Assembly (NCBI GenBank): GCA_943354605.1
Contig: CALRCK010000001.1
Coordinates: forward strand, 1-41,767
Direction: 5' to 3'
DNA: 41,767 nt
Source: Candidatus Uhrbacteria bacterium
Lineage (GTDB): Bacteria; Patescibacteriota; Patescibacteriia; UBA9934
Each line of letters starts with the position of its first letter. The stretch's first letter is position 1. The translations under genes and the position numbers were made by a program. The notes under the pieces are model-generated. The model searched no databases. It worked only from the letters and a program-made list of their open reading frames with translations, and had not been told where the DNA came from. Of the stretch, positions 34,208-41,767 are shown one piece after another.

Positions 34208-35356
34208 ATGGACACATCTACATCGTTTGTCCTCATTATCGGTTTTAGCGCAGTCATTGGACTACTTTTCTGGTTTCAAAAACGCAACGGCGGCGATTCT
34301 GTGGCGTCGCAAAATCTCTTGAACGAAATCGCCCGTATTCGCGAAGAATTATTGCGCGCAACAACAGAGCAGCGCCAAGAAGTCCAAATAAAACTCGATC
34401 GGGTGAACGATCAACTCTATCGCGGACTCGCCGATTCGCAGAAGACGCTCCTCTCGCAACAAGATCTCGCGCAAAAAAATATCAGCGCACAGTTTGCAGA
34501 GACATCGAAGATCATTCAGGCCGTTACCGAGAAGCTGACTACACTTGATGCAACAAATAAGCAGGTTCTCGATTTCTCATCGCAGCTCAGAAACCTTCAA
34601 GATATTCTTAAAAATCCAAAGCATCGCGGTATTCTTGGAGAATACTACCTCGAGACGCTCCTCAAGAACGCAATGGAGCCGGGAAGTTACGCAATGCAGT
34701 ATCGCCTCGGCAAAGATGAAGCAGACAAAGACCTTATCCCCGACGCAGTCGTCTTTGTGAAAGACAAAATCATCCCAATCGATTCAAAATTCTCGCTTGA
34801 AAACTACAATCGCATTTCAGAAACCGACGACGGAACCGAGCGCGAACGCTTGGAAAAGCTGTTTGTAAACGATTTGAAGAATCGCATTCTCGAAACATCA
34901 AAGTACATTCAACCCGGAAAGGGAACAATGGACTTTGCATTCATGTTCATTCCACACGAAGCGATTTATTATGATCTTCTCGTGAACAAAATCGGCTCTA
35001 CACAAGAAGATAATGAAAATCTTATCCAGCGCGCCGCAAGTAAATATCACGTCATCATCGTGTCGCCAACGTCGTTCCTCGCATACCTTCAAACTGTTCT
35101 CCAAGCTCTGCACGCGATGAAAATCGAGGAGAAGGCTCAAGACATCATTAAGCGTGTCGCCGACCTTGGAAAACACTTTCGAACATATGCGGAATACCAC
35201 GGAAAGCTCGGCAACGCCGTCAGCACCGTCGTAAACCAGTTCAACAACTCGAGCAACGAGCTCAAAAAGATGAGTAAAGATGTTGTAAAACTTACCGACG
35301 GTCCGGCAGAAGATATTATCGAAACCGCAACAATTGAGCGTCCATTTATTGAGTAG
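34208..35356 (+). CDS. rmuC: DNA recombination protein RmuC
   Basis: This is a 382-aa RmuC-family protein, shorter than E. coli RmuC (475 aa). It starts with a TM anchor (FVLIIGFSAVIGLLFWF), then a coiled coil (about 35-135: NEIARIREELLRATTEQRQE onward). The nuclease-like RmuC domain follows: HRGILGEYYLETLLKNAM, DLIPDAVVFVKDKIIPIDSK, FSLENYNRI, YDLLVNKIG and IIVSPTSFLAYLQTVLQAL. The DSKFSLENY block carries the PD-(D/E)xK-like residues. In E. coli rmuC limits inversion at short inverted repeats, which is notable beside so many long hairpins. The promoter and terminator are its own. Confidence 0.95.
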   Translation: MDTSTSFVLIIGFSAVIGLLFWFQKRNGGDSVASQNLLNEIARIREELLRATTEQRQEVQIKLDRVNDQLYRGLADSQKTLLSQQDLAQKNISAQFAETSKIIQAVTEKLTTLDATNKQVLDFSSQLRNLQDILKNPKHRGILGEYYLETLLKNAMEPGSYAMQYRLGKDEADKDLIPDAVVFVKDKIIPIDSKFSLENYNRISETDDGTERERLEKLFVNDLKNRILETSKYIQPGKGTMDFAFMFIPHEAIYYDLLVNKIGSTQEDNENLIQRAASKYHVIIVSPTSFLAYLQTVLQALHAMKIEEKAQDIIKRVADLGKHFRTYAEYHGKLGNAVSTVVNQFNNSSNELKKMSKDVVKLTDGPAEDIIETATIERPFIE

Positions 35357-35364
35357 CCAAAACA

Positions 35365-35399
35365 AAAATCGCTCCGACGAAATGTCGGAGCGATTTTTT
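35365..35399. terminator. Bidirectional terminator between rmuC and rpsT
   Basis: AAAATCGCTCCGAC and GTCGGAGCGATTTTTT form a perfect stem with T runs on both sides, between convergent genes. Confidence 0.88.
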
Positions 35400-35403
35400 G
35401 ATG

Positions 35404-35679
35404 TTACTTCTTTGCGACTGCCGCCTTGTTCAGGGCGAGCATGGTGCGCGACTTTACACGAGCTGCGGTGTTTGCTTTGAAGACATGCTTCGTTACCGCC
35501 TTGTCCATTGCCTGGTCCAATTCACGGACGAGCTTCTGCGCGTCTTCGATCTTTCCTGCGTCCAAAAGCTTCCGGAATGAGCGACGCATTGTATCGATGT
35601 GACCCTTCACGTTTGCATTGCGAACGGCGCGAACGCGGCTCTGATTCAATGCTTTCTTTGCATTTCGAAGATTTGGCAT
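35404..35679 (-). CDS. rpsT: Small ribosomal subunit protein bS20
   Basis: This is a 91-aa basic, helical ribosomal protein from the ATG at 35679 (MPNLRNAKKALNQSRVRAVR); a longer start at 35697 adds six residues not seen in the family. Conserved S20 blocks are the NAKKALNQS N-terminus, DTMRRSFRKLLDAG and the C-terminal VFKANTAARVKSRTMLALNK. It binds 16S rRNA early in 30S assembly. The gene lies about 50 bp after holA on the same strand and may be transcribed with polA-holA. Confidence 0.97.
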   Translation of the reverse strand: MPNLRNAKKALNQSRVRAVRNANVKGHIDTMRRSFRKLLDAGKIEDAQKLVRELDQAMDKAVTKHVFKANTAARVKSRTMLALNKAAVAKK

Positions 35680-35729
35680 AATTCCGTAAGGAAACATTCA
35701 ATAAGAATGAGCGAATATTAGCGGAATCT

Positions 35730-36710
35730 TCATTTCGCGTCAAGCATTGCCGCGACCAATCGATCGACGGCGACATCTGGAGCAAGGCCTCGTTTCATTG
35801 CAAAATCAAGATCCGAGGCCAATCCGTGCCACTCCTTCATTCGCTCAAACGACCGACGACGAGCCTCCCCCAGGACTTTTTGCGCCACGAACGGGTGTAA
35901 ACCCAGAGCATTTGCGACGTCTTGCTTTCCAACATTCGGCGATTCGTCACACAGTGATCGAACCTGAAGGAGTAACCGAATCTGCCGCATAAGCATGCCA
36001 AAGAGCGGAAATTCATCAGCTCCGGCAACGCGTTCCTCGTGCAACTTTTTTAGCGCAAACGATGCCCGATCTGCGCTCATTGCATCCATCAGCGCAAAGA
36101 TATCCTCTCGATATTCACTCGAAACAAGTACACGAATCATGTCTTCCGAAATTGGCGCGTCACCCGCATATGCCGCAAGCTTTCCAATTTCCGTTTCCAG
36201 TCTCCACGAATCGTTCCCAACGCGGTCGACGAGCGCGGTAACAACGGCCGGAACCATCACTGCTCCGCGTGCTTTTGCCCGATTCATGATCCATGCTTGG
36301 AGTTCCGATCCCGAAAGCGCTGGCAGCGGGTAGTTGTGGACCTCTTTCATCGCCGAAACGCGTTTCCACAACTCCGTCTTCTCAACTTTTTCTTTCGACG
36401 ACGCATCGACAAGCACCAAAATCGTCGATTCCGGGACACGCTCGAGCACTGCGATCCACGGTTCTGCATCCGGTTTTGTGGTGACGGTCGAAAATATCCC
36501 ATCAACACGGACCATTCGCTTCGCGGAAAGAAACGGCGACGCCGCAACGGCCTCCGCAATACGGGCCACATTCACATCGTCCTTCTTTGCAAACACAAAT
36601 TCGTCGATATTCATCCGCGTTGGATCGAATTTCTCCGCAAATTTCTCGACAAACTCCCGCGACCGTTCCTTCACGCGAAAGGCGTCGTCACCATAAACCA
36701 GCAAGATCAT
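35730..36710 (-). CDS. holA: DNA polymerase III subunit delta
   Basis: This is the clamp-loader subunit that opens the sliding clamp, 326 aa. Family features are the N-terminal MILLVYGDDAFRVKERSREF with the RecA-like fold but no Walker lysine, SPFLSAKRMVRVDGIF, LALV-type strand TILVLVDASSKEKV, GNDSWRLETEIGKLAAYAGD and the C-terminal collar helices (LGLHPFVAQKVLGEARRRSF). The gene follows polA by 3 bp, so the two are one transcription unit. Confidence 0.95.
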   Translation of the reverse strand: MILLVYGDDAFRVKERSREFVEKFAEKFDPTRMNIDEFVFAKKDDVNVARIAEAVAASPFLSAKRMVRVDGIFSTVTTKPDAEPWIAVLERVPESTILVLVDASSKEKVEKTELWKRVSAMKEVHNYPLPALSGSELQAWIMNRAKARGAVMVPAVVTALVDRVGNDSWRLETEIGKLAAYAGDAPISEDMIRVLVSSEYREDIFALMDAMSADRASFALKKLHEERVAGADEFPLFGMLMRQIRLLLQVRSLCDESPNVGKQDVANALGLHPFVAQKVLGEARRRSFERMKEWHGLASDLDFAMKRGLAPDVAVDRLVAAMLDAK

Positions 36711-36713
36711 AAA

Positions 36714-39347
36714 TTATTCCATGTCGCCCCAAGAATTCGCGGTGTCTACATCAACAACGAGCGGAACATCAAACTGCGCAATCGACGCCATAATCGATCG
36801 AACGCGGGTTCCGAGCTCTTCTGCGTCCGATTTCTTCACCTCGAACACGAGCTCATCGTGAACCTGCGCGATCATTCGTGCGTCGAGTTTCGACGTTCGG
36901 AGGCATTCCGCAACGGCATTCATCGCCATCTTGATGATATCAGCCTGTGTTGCCTGAATCGGCATGTTAATTGCCATGCGCTCTGCAGCGGCGACAAGTT
37001 GGGGCATGTCAGAATTCACATCTGGCAAGTACCGGCGACGTCCGAAAAGGGAAGTGACAAATCCATCGACATGAGCCTGAAGTTTTGTCGCATCAAGATA
37101 CGATCGGATTCCTGGATGCGCCACAAAATAGCGATCAATGAATTCTTTTGCCTCTTCGAACAGCACATTCGCGCTTTTTGCCAATGCACGTGCCCCAATA
37201 CCGTAAAGAATTCCAAAATTGATTGCCTTCGCCGCGTATCGCTGTTCTTTTGTCACATCGTCCTCGTCAATACCCCACATTTCTGCCGCAGTGCGCTTAT
37301 GAATGTCTGCGCCGTCCGTAAATGCCTCAATGAACGATCGGTCTTTCGCGATCGACGCCGCCAGCCGAAGCTCAATCTGCGAATAATCGGCGCTCAATAA
37401 TACGCATCCTGGCGCGGCAACGAATGCTTTTCGAATTTCGCGTCCAAGATCAGAACGAATCGGAATATTCTGCAAATTCGGATCAGAACCCGACAGTCGC
37501 CCGGTGGCCGCAACACACTGGTTAAATCGCGCGTGAATTCGTCCGTCGGCCTGAACCAATTTCGGTAATGTGTCCGCGTACGTCCCTTTCAATTTTGCGA
37601 GTTCACGATATTCCGAAATCTTGTTCACGATTGGATGCGCGTCGACGATCTTTTCAAGCTCTGGTGCCGCGGTCGAAAAACCGCTCTTCGTTTTTTTGAT
37701 TCCTTTCGTTGGAATCGCAAGGTCAACAAACAACACATCAGCAAGTTGCGATGGGGAGTTGATATTGAATTCACGCCCGGCATCCGCATGAATTGATTTC
37801 GTAAGCTCTTGCAAGCGATCATCGAATTTCTTCGACAATGTTGCGAGATGCTTGCTATCAACCGCGAATCCATCTTTTTCCATCATGAACAGCACAGGAA
37901 TCAACGGCATCTCAATCTCATCGGCGAGCTTTTTCATTCCCTCATCGTCGAGTCTCCGATCAAGCATGGTCGCAAGCGGCAACAACGCGCCGATCATGTC
38001 CTGCGCACTCGCATCAACCGAAATCGAGGCACCGATAACGGACTGAACAATATCGCGATACCCAAATTCGCGATCACCCGACGCTAAAAGATACGCAGCA
38101 ACCTGTGTATCAAAGAACGGACGACGAAGAACATGCTCGAGATCGATCCCAAGATCATCGAGAATGTGCAGGGCTGCCTTACTATCGTGTGCCACAATCA
38201 TCTTCGCCTTGCCGATCGTTGCAACAACGTTTTTGAGATCATCAATGCTCGGATCATTGATCGACACAACATTTCGACCGTCAGTAATCGCGATGGCAGC
38301 AATCGATCCACCAAAAAGATCTTTTTCCTTTGGCTGGATGACGACACCGATCCGATCCAGCTCGAGATCGGCCAGTGATCCTGCAGGAAGCGAAGCGTGA
38401 CGCTTCGACGAGCTCTTAGCCGACACAGTAGTCTTCACAATCGGCCCCTCGGAACTCGCCTTCTCGTCCTTTCCCTCGTACTTCTTCAATAATGTTTTGA
38501 ATTCGAAATCGCGAAGGATCGGAAGCAATTCATCGAGATTCGGCTTCTGCGTCTTTGCATTGTCTCGAGAAAAGCCCTTCAATGGAACATCGCGGACCAC
38601 GGTAACCATTCGCTTCATCTGCGCCGCATGCGTTTCCTGATCCTCAAACTTCTTTGCAAACTTTTCTGGAAGATCGCCTCGTTTCATCGCGTCGAAGATT
38701 CCATCCACCGTTTTATACGCGTTGATGAGCTCGACTGCACCCTTCTCGCCGATTCCGCGAATGCCAGGAAGGTTGTCCGACGTATCACCGACCAATGTTT
38801 TGTAATCGATGAGTTGCGATGGCATCAATCCGTAACGCTCCTTTACCGCAGCGGCATCGTAAACCTTCGTCTGCGAGAGTCCCTTTACGAAAAACACGAC
38901 CTGCGTCATTGGCGACACAAGTTGTAACGCATCCAAATCTCCGGTCACAATCAGTGTTTTCACGCCATCAGCCTCGTTCATTGCGCTGATCGTGCCCAAA
39001 ATATCGTCTCCTTCAAATCCTGGAGCAGAGAGTGATGGAATTCCGTATGGCTTCAACAATTCCTGGATCATCGGAATTTGATCGTACAATTCCTGCGCCT
39101 TTTTCTCTCGCGTTGCCTTATACTCCGCGTATTCTTCATGACGAAAGGTTCCTCCCGGCAAATCCCACGCAACGGCCATGAAATCCGGCTTCAGCTCTGC
39201 CCGCATTTTCTCAATAACCATCGCAAAGCCGTACACGGCGTTCACCACACGACCGTCCTGCGTTGTGAGTGGCGGAACCGCGTGCCACGCACGGTGAAGC
39301 AGAGCGTTTCCATCCAAGATTAAAAAGGTCTTTTGCGCAGTCGTCAT
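36714..39347 (-). CDS. polA: DNA polymerase I, proofreading domain degenerate
   Basis: This 877-aa protein starts at ATG 39347 (MTTAQKTFLILDGNALLHRA). The upstream in-frame extension to 39911 is a spurious Ser/Arg-rich shadow of the 39481 gene. Domains: a 5'-3' nuclease (about 1-290; GFEGDDILGTI and TLVGDTSDNLPGIRGIG with metal-binding Asp), a 3'-5' exonuclease-like region (about 310-470), and the polymerase (about 480-877). Polymerase motifs are intact: A DYSQIELRLA, B RYAAKAINFGILYG, C VHDELVFEV. The exonuclease-like region lacks the Asp-x-Glu of motif ExoI (LDRIGVVIQ), so proofreading is probably absent, as in Bacillus and Thermus Pol I. It fills Okazaki gaps and acts in repair. Confidence 0.97.
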   Translation of the reverse strand: MTTAQKTFLILDGNALLHRAWHAVPPLTTQDGRVVNAVYGFAMVIEKMRAELKPDFMAVAWDLPGGTFRHEEYAEYKATREKKAQELYDQIPMIQELLKPYGIPSLSAPGFEGDDILGTISAMNEADGVKTLIVTGDLDALQLVSPMTQVVFFVKGLSQTKVYDAAAVKERYGLMPSQLIDYKTLVGDTSDNLPGIRGIGEKGAVELINAYKTVDGIFDAMKRGDLPEKFAKKFEDQETHAAQMKRMVTVVRDVPLKGFSRDNAKTQKPNLDELLPILRDFEFKTLLKKYEGKDEKASSEGPIVKTTVSAKSSSKRHASLPAGSLADLELDRIGVVIQPKEKDLFGGSIAAIAITDGRNVVSINDPSIDDLKNVVATIGKAKMIVAHDSKAALHILDDLGIDLEHVLRRPFFDTQVAAYLLASGDREFGYRDIVQSVIGASISVDASAQDMIGALLPLATMLDRRLDDEGMKKLADEIEMPLIPVLFMMEKDGFAVDSKHLATLSKKFDDRLQELTKSIHADAGREFNINSPSQLADVLFVDLAIPTKGIKKTKSGFSTAAPELEKIVDAHPIVNKISEYRELAKLKGTYADTLPKLVQADGRIHARFNQCVAATGRLSGSDPNLQNIPIRSDLGREIRKAFVAAPGCVLLSADYSQIELRLAASIAKDRSFIEAFTDGADIHKRTAAEMWGIDEDDVTKEQRYAAKAINFGILYGIGARALAKSANVLFEEAKEFIDRYFVAHPGIRSYLDATKLQAHVDGFVTSLFGRRRYLPDVNSDMPQLVAAAERMAINMPIQATQADIIKMAMNAVAECLRTSKLDARMIAQVHDELVFEVKKSDAEELGTRVRSIMASIAQFDVPLVVDVDTANSWGDME

Positions 39348-39387
39348 ATTGTGCAAAGTGTATCGGAAATTCCCCGAAAACGAAACC

Positions 39388-39413
39388 GAGGCCCCAGCGC
39401 GTGCTGAGGCCCC
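39388..39413 (-). terminator. Terminator of the 39481 gene
   Basis: On the minus strand GGGGCCTCAGC pairs with GCTGGGGCCTC (two G-U pairs), followed by GGTTTCGTTTTCGG. The G-U pairs make it strand-specific. Confidence 0.75.
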
Positions 39414-39480
39414 GTTCGTGGGAGTCGCCGAGGAGTTGAGGCCCCGGCGACCGTGTCGCTGTGCCGCCCGCGAGCCGAAG

Positions 39481-40365
39481 CTACTGCGAGGCGATCTGGT
39501 CGGCGATGAAGCCGGCCGTGGACTGGCGCGTGACCGTGTAGGTCTCGACGGCGTTGTCGCCCGTGTCCACCGTGCGGGAGATGAACACGAGGTTCTTCCC
39601 GTCGTGGCTCGGGGTGACGTAGTCACCGTCGAACTCCTGCATGGCGACCATCTCGAGCGTCTGCTTGTCGAGGAAGAAGATCTTCGGCTTGGTGTCGCCG
39701 TCGGTCTTCTGGACGTAGGCCCAGACCTCGGTCTCCTTGCCGGCGACGGTGATCTTGGTCGCGCGGGCCATCTTGACGCCGAAGCCGATGGCCTCGATCT
39801 TCGTGGCGCCATCGTCGATCGCCTTCGTGTCGTCGCGGAGGTTGGCGAGGAGCTTCTCCGTGGGGAGGAGGATCGCGTTCCCGTCCGCGTAGACGAGCGA
39901 CATGACGCCATCGATGGTGTAGCCCTGGAGCTTCGCGCTCACCTCGAAGGACGTCTTGTAGCCGTCCTGGTCGGTGTCGATGAAGATGATCGCCGTGTCC
40001 TTGTCGAGCTCGGGGTCGCCGAGGGCCGAGAACTTCACGTCGCGGGCGTTGGCGTAGTAGCCCTCGAGGCCGATCGCGATGTCCGAGAGCTCGTCGTCGT
40101 TGATCTCGCCGAGGTTGCCGGTGGGGGTCTGCATGGAGACGAGCATGGCGGGCTCGTTCGCCTCGGAGAAGACGGCGACGTCGAGGAGCTCGGTGAGGCC
40201 GTCGCGCTCGGGCCCGTTCACCTTGTCCAGCTTGTGCCCGATCTTCCCGTCCGCGTTGCGCCCGATGGCGTGACGGGTGAGATGCTCGGGGAGGCCGTTC
40301 TCGGCGATGAAGGCTTCGCGATCGGTGCGGAGACGCTCGTTGAAGAGCGCGAGGATGGTCAGCAT
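39481..40365 (-). CDS. High-GC protein of unknown function (294 aa)
   Basis: I do not recognise the family. The ATG at 40365 (MLTILALFNERLRTDREAFI) has AGAGAG about 9 nt upstream; a GTG at 40392 would add nine residues. There is no signal peptide or TM. An N-terminal helical part (about 1-60) is followed by regular beta strands with Asp/Gly/Lys turns, including DTDQDGYKTSFEV, which looks like an EF-hand-type calcium loop (D-x-D-x-D-G). Later strands such as TKPKIFFLDKQTLEMVAM, TPSHDGKNLVFISR and NAVETYTVTRQ suggest beta-propeller-like blades. It is stand-alone and strongly GC-rich with a distinct promoter and terminator. Function unknown. Confidence 0.75.
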   Translation of the reverse strand: MLTILALFNERLRTDREAFIAENGLPEHLTRHAIGRNADGKIGHKLDKVNGPERDGLTELLDVAVFSEANEPAMLVSMQTPTGNLGEINDDELSDIAIGLEGYYANARDVKFSALGDPELDKDTAIIFIDTDQDGYKTSFEVSAKLQGYTIDGVMSLVYADGNAILLPTEKLLANLRDDTKAIDDGATKIEAIGFGVKMARATKITVAGKETEVWAYVQKTDGDTKPKIFFLDKQTLEMVAMQEFDGDYVTPSHDGKNLVFISRTVDTGDNAVETYTVTRQSTAGFIADQIASQ

Positions 40366-40453
40366 GGTCTTGTCACTCTCTGGTTGGATCACAAACCGGC
40401 ATCGTGGCCGGCCCCGTCGACGAACCCGGAATGGGCCGTAAACAGCGGGGCGT

Positions 40454-40482
40454 AATATGCCTTACGGCAAAAATCGTGTCAA
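40454..40482 (-). promoter_or_regulatory. Promoter of the 39481 gene
   Basis: On the minus strand a consensus TTGACA, 17 bp, CATATT. TTTGGCTAAT lies just upstream of the -35. Confidence 0.75.
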
Positions 40483-40500
40483 GCATTAGCCAAATTCTCC

Positions 40501-40529
40501 TTTCCAAAAGTCCAAAAGAATGCTAAAGT
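40501..40529 (+). promoter_or_regulatory. Promoter of tRNA-Arg
   Basis: TTTCCA, a 17-bp spacer ending in ATGC, then TAAAGT, about 26 bp before the tRNA. Confidence 0.55.
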
Positions 40530-40554
40530 CTCACCGCGTTCTGCGTAGATTTGC

Positions 40555-40631
40555 GCTCCGGTAGCTTAGTTGGATAAAGCAGGGGACTTCTAAGCCCAAG
40601 ATCGGTGGTTCGATTCCACCCCGGAGCACCA
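40555..40631 (+). tRNA. tRNA-Arg (anticodon TCT)
   Basis: 77 nt with encoded CCA. Acceptor GCTCCGG/CCGGAGC, anticodon loop CTTCTAA (anticodon TCT for AGA), T loop TTCGATT, discriminator A. It shares a bidirectional terminator with the convergent tRNA-His. Confidence 0.95.
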
Positions 40632-40650
40632 GTCTTTGCAGAAACCAAAC

Positions 40651-40678
40651 AAAAAACCTCCCGAAAGGGAGATTTTTT
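40651..40678. terminator. Bidirectional terminator between tRNA-Arg and tRNA-His
   Basis: AAAAAACCTCCC-GAAA-GGGAG-ATTTTTT, with T runs on both strands and a GAAA tetraloop. Confidence 0.88.
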
Positions 40679-40680
40679 GA

Positions 40681-40755
40681 TGGGGCGATTAACGGGGATC
40701 GAACCCGTGTAGCCGGGACCACAACCCGGTGCTCTACCATTGAGCTATAACCGCC
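40681..40755 (-). tRNA. tRNA-His (anticodon GTG)
   Basis: Minus strand, 75 nt with encoded G-1, discriminator C73 and CCA, all typical of bacterial tRNA-His. Anticodon stem CCGGG/CCCGG with loop TTGTGGT (anticodon GTG); T stem ACGGG/CCCGT. Confidence 0.96.
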
Positions 40756-40804
40756 ATGATGGTTTGCCGAACGGACGGTAAAATATCACACTAAACTGCT
40801 TCGA

Positions 40805-41734
40805 TCAAGCATTGGTGCCACTCTTCCCATGAAACTTTGAATAGACTCGCTTCAATTCCTTGTCAGTAATGTGCGTATACACCTGAGTTGTTGTAATCGA
40901 CTCGTGGCCGAGGAGGGACTGGACCGATCGGATGTCGGCACCGTTCCGGAGAAGATCGGTGGCGAAGGTGTGGCGAAGCGTATGTGGGGTAACAGCCTTC
41001 GTGATTCCAGCCATACGCGCATACCGATCGACGATGCGCTGAACGGAACGCGCTGTGAGTGGAGCGGGGGATTCCACATTATGACGAGCGCGGTCGTGGC
41101 GAACAAAGAGATAATCTGATACATCGCGGCGTTTATCGAGGTACGTCTTTAACGCCCGCTTCGCGTCGTCGGCGAGAAAAACCACGCGGTGCTTGCTACC
41201 CTTTCCCTTCACCGTGAACTCGTCCCGCTTCAAATTCACCTGATCGATGCGGAGCCCGGCACACTCGGAGACTCGAAGTCCGGTCGAAAACAATAGTTCG
41301 AGAATCGCCTTGTCACGAAGGCCAACCAACGAATCATCACCTTCTGGACCAGTAAGAAAACGTTGCAATTCCTCTGGTTCGAGAAATGTGACGTGCCGCG
41401 AGCCCTGCTTTGCGAGCTCGATTTTATCCGCCGACAACGTCTTAATGTCGCGCTTCGCTAAATACTTCAAAAACGCGCGCAAGGCGATGAGATGATAGTT
41501 TTGCGTATTCTTTTGCAGCGATTCCTCGTCACGGCCCGCGATATCGCGGTTCAAATACAATCGATATTTCCGCACCATTTCCAGCGAAATCCCCCCCGGA
41601 TTTGGCCACTTTGCCCATTCGGCAAATCGATGGAGATAAAACGCATAATTCTTCGTCGTCTTATCGCTCCGACCCCGTTCGATTTCGAGGTACTCACAAA
41701 ACTCTCGCATTAAATCCTTGAGCGCCTTTGCCAT
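40805..41734 (-). CDS. Tyrosine recombinase of the XerC/XerD type
   Basis: This 309-aa recombinase probably resolves chromosome dimers. The N-terminal SAM-like core-binding domain (about 1-110) is followed by a catalytic domain with Arg in STGLRVSECAGL, Lys in KGKGSKHRVV, HTLRHTFAT (His and Arg), LGHESI (His) and nucleophile Tyr in YTHIT. Length and lack of an IntI-type insertion fit Xer rather than an integron or phage integrase. The acidic-basic C-terminal tail is short. FtsK (6774) is the expected partner. Whether it is the only Xer in the genome cannot be told from this window. Confidence 0.93.
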   Translation of the reverse strand: MAKALKDLMREFCEYLEIERGRSDKTTKNYAFYLHRFAEWAKWPNPGGISLEMVRKYRLYLNRDIAGRDEESLQKNTQNYHLIALRAFLKYLAKRDIKTLSADKIELAKQGSRHVTFLEPEELQRFLTGPEGDDSLVGLRDKAILELLFSTGLRVSECAGLRIDQVNLKRDEFTVKGKGSKHRVVFLADDAKRALKTYLDKRRDVSDYLFVRHDRARHNVESPAPLTARSVQRIVDRYARMAGITKAVTPHTLRHTFATDLLRNGADIRSVQSLLGHESITTTQVYTHITDKELKRVYSKFHGKSGTNA

Positions 41735-41767
41735 ATTTCGCCATCATACCAAATTTTTGCGACACAT

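Noticed and set aside
39348-39911. In-frame 188-residue N-terminal extension of polA
   Set aside because: It is a Ser/Arg/Pro low-complexity shadow antisense-frame reading of the 39481 gene; the canonical Pol I N-terminus begins at 39347.
39349-40455. Long plus-strand open frame opposite the 39481 gene
   Set aside because: High GC creates long antisense frames; the composition is Leu/Gly/Arg/Glu/Val-rich without domains, whereas the minus strand has promoter, ribosome-binding site and terminator.

Overview
The window looks like a chromosomal segment of a Patescibacteria (CPR) bacterium, probably of the Parcubacteria side. This is inferred from the compact RpoB (1072 aa), the style of the large secreted surface proteins, single short housekeeping operons and many lineage-specific genes. 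TGA is used as a stop (for example in three ATGA stop/start overlaps), so the recoded Gracilibacteria/Absconditabacteria code is ruled out. The class-level placement is not secure.

Layout: 1-3.9 kb, rpoB and the start of rpoC (minus). 4.2-9 kb, a small zinc-knuckle ORF, then recA and the ftsK-rodZ-like pair (minus). 9.1-10.1 kb, two divergent high-GC orphan genes. 10.3-12.2 kb, an unusual tRNA-like gene, efp and its probable modifying enzyme epmA. 12.4-13.7 kb, the classic rpsF-ssb-rpsR operon. 13.9-22.1 kb, a mosaic of a membrane Ser/Thr kinase, an RNA methyltransferase-like protein, a 3D-domain lipoprotein, a MazF/Phd toxin-antitoxin pair, an ASCH protein, ychF, a caspase-like pseudo-enzyme and a C39-like lipoprotein. 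22.2-32.8 kb, a five-gene minus-strand surface-protein operon. 32.9-34.1 kb, three identical parS sites, DnaA-box-like sequences, two tRNAs and four long hairpins. 34.2-39.3 kb, rmuC, rpsT, holA and polA. 39.5-41.7 kb, an orphan high-GC gene, tRNA-Arg, tRNA-His and a Xer recombinase.

Three patterns cut across the gene list. First, at least eight long imperfect hairpins (about 114-129 bp) fill intergenic gaps or abut tRNA ends. Most share a central CGTAC-loop-GTACG core with a conserved TCAC/CCTC internal mismatch, while their outer arms are locus-specific yet self-complementary, and the inner stem shows compensatory changes between copies. Second, eight high-GC genes of mostly unknown or cell-surface function are interspersed among about 48-50% GC housekeeping genes. 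Most have their own promoter with an exact 17-bp spacer, often ending in TGC, and their own GC-rich terminator. Third, the parS trio with DnaA-box-like sites marks a candidate replication origin or centromere between the surface operon and rmuC.

Functional links: FtsK and Xer in one window fit chromosome dimer resolution; polA and holA are adjacent replication genes; efp and epmA form a substrate-modifier pair; the surface operon, kinase, lipoproteins and secreted caspase-like protein point to an elaborate cell envelope, as expected of an organism that lives attached to others.
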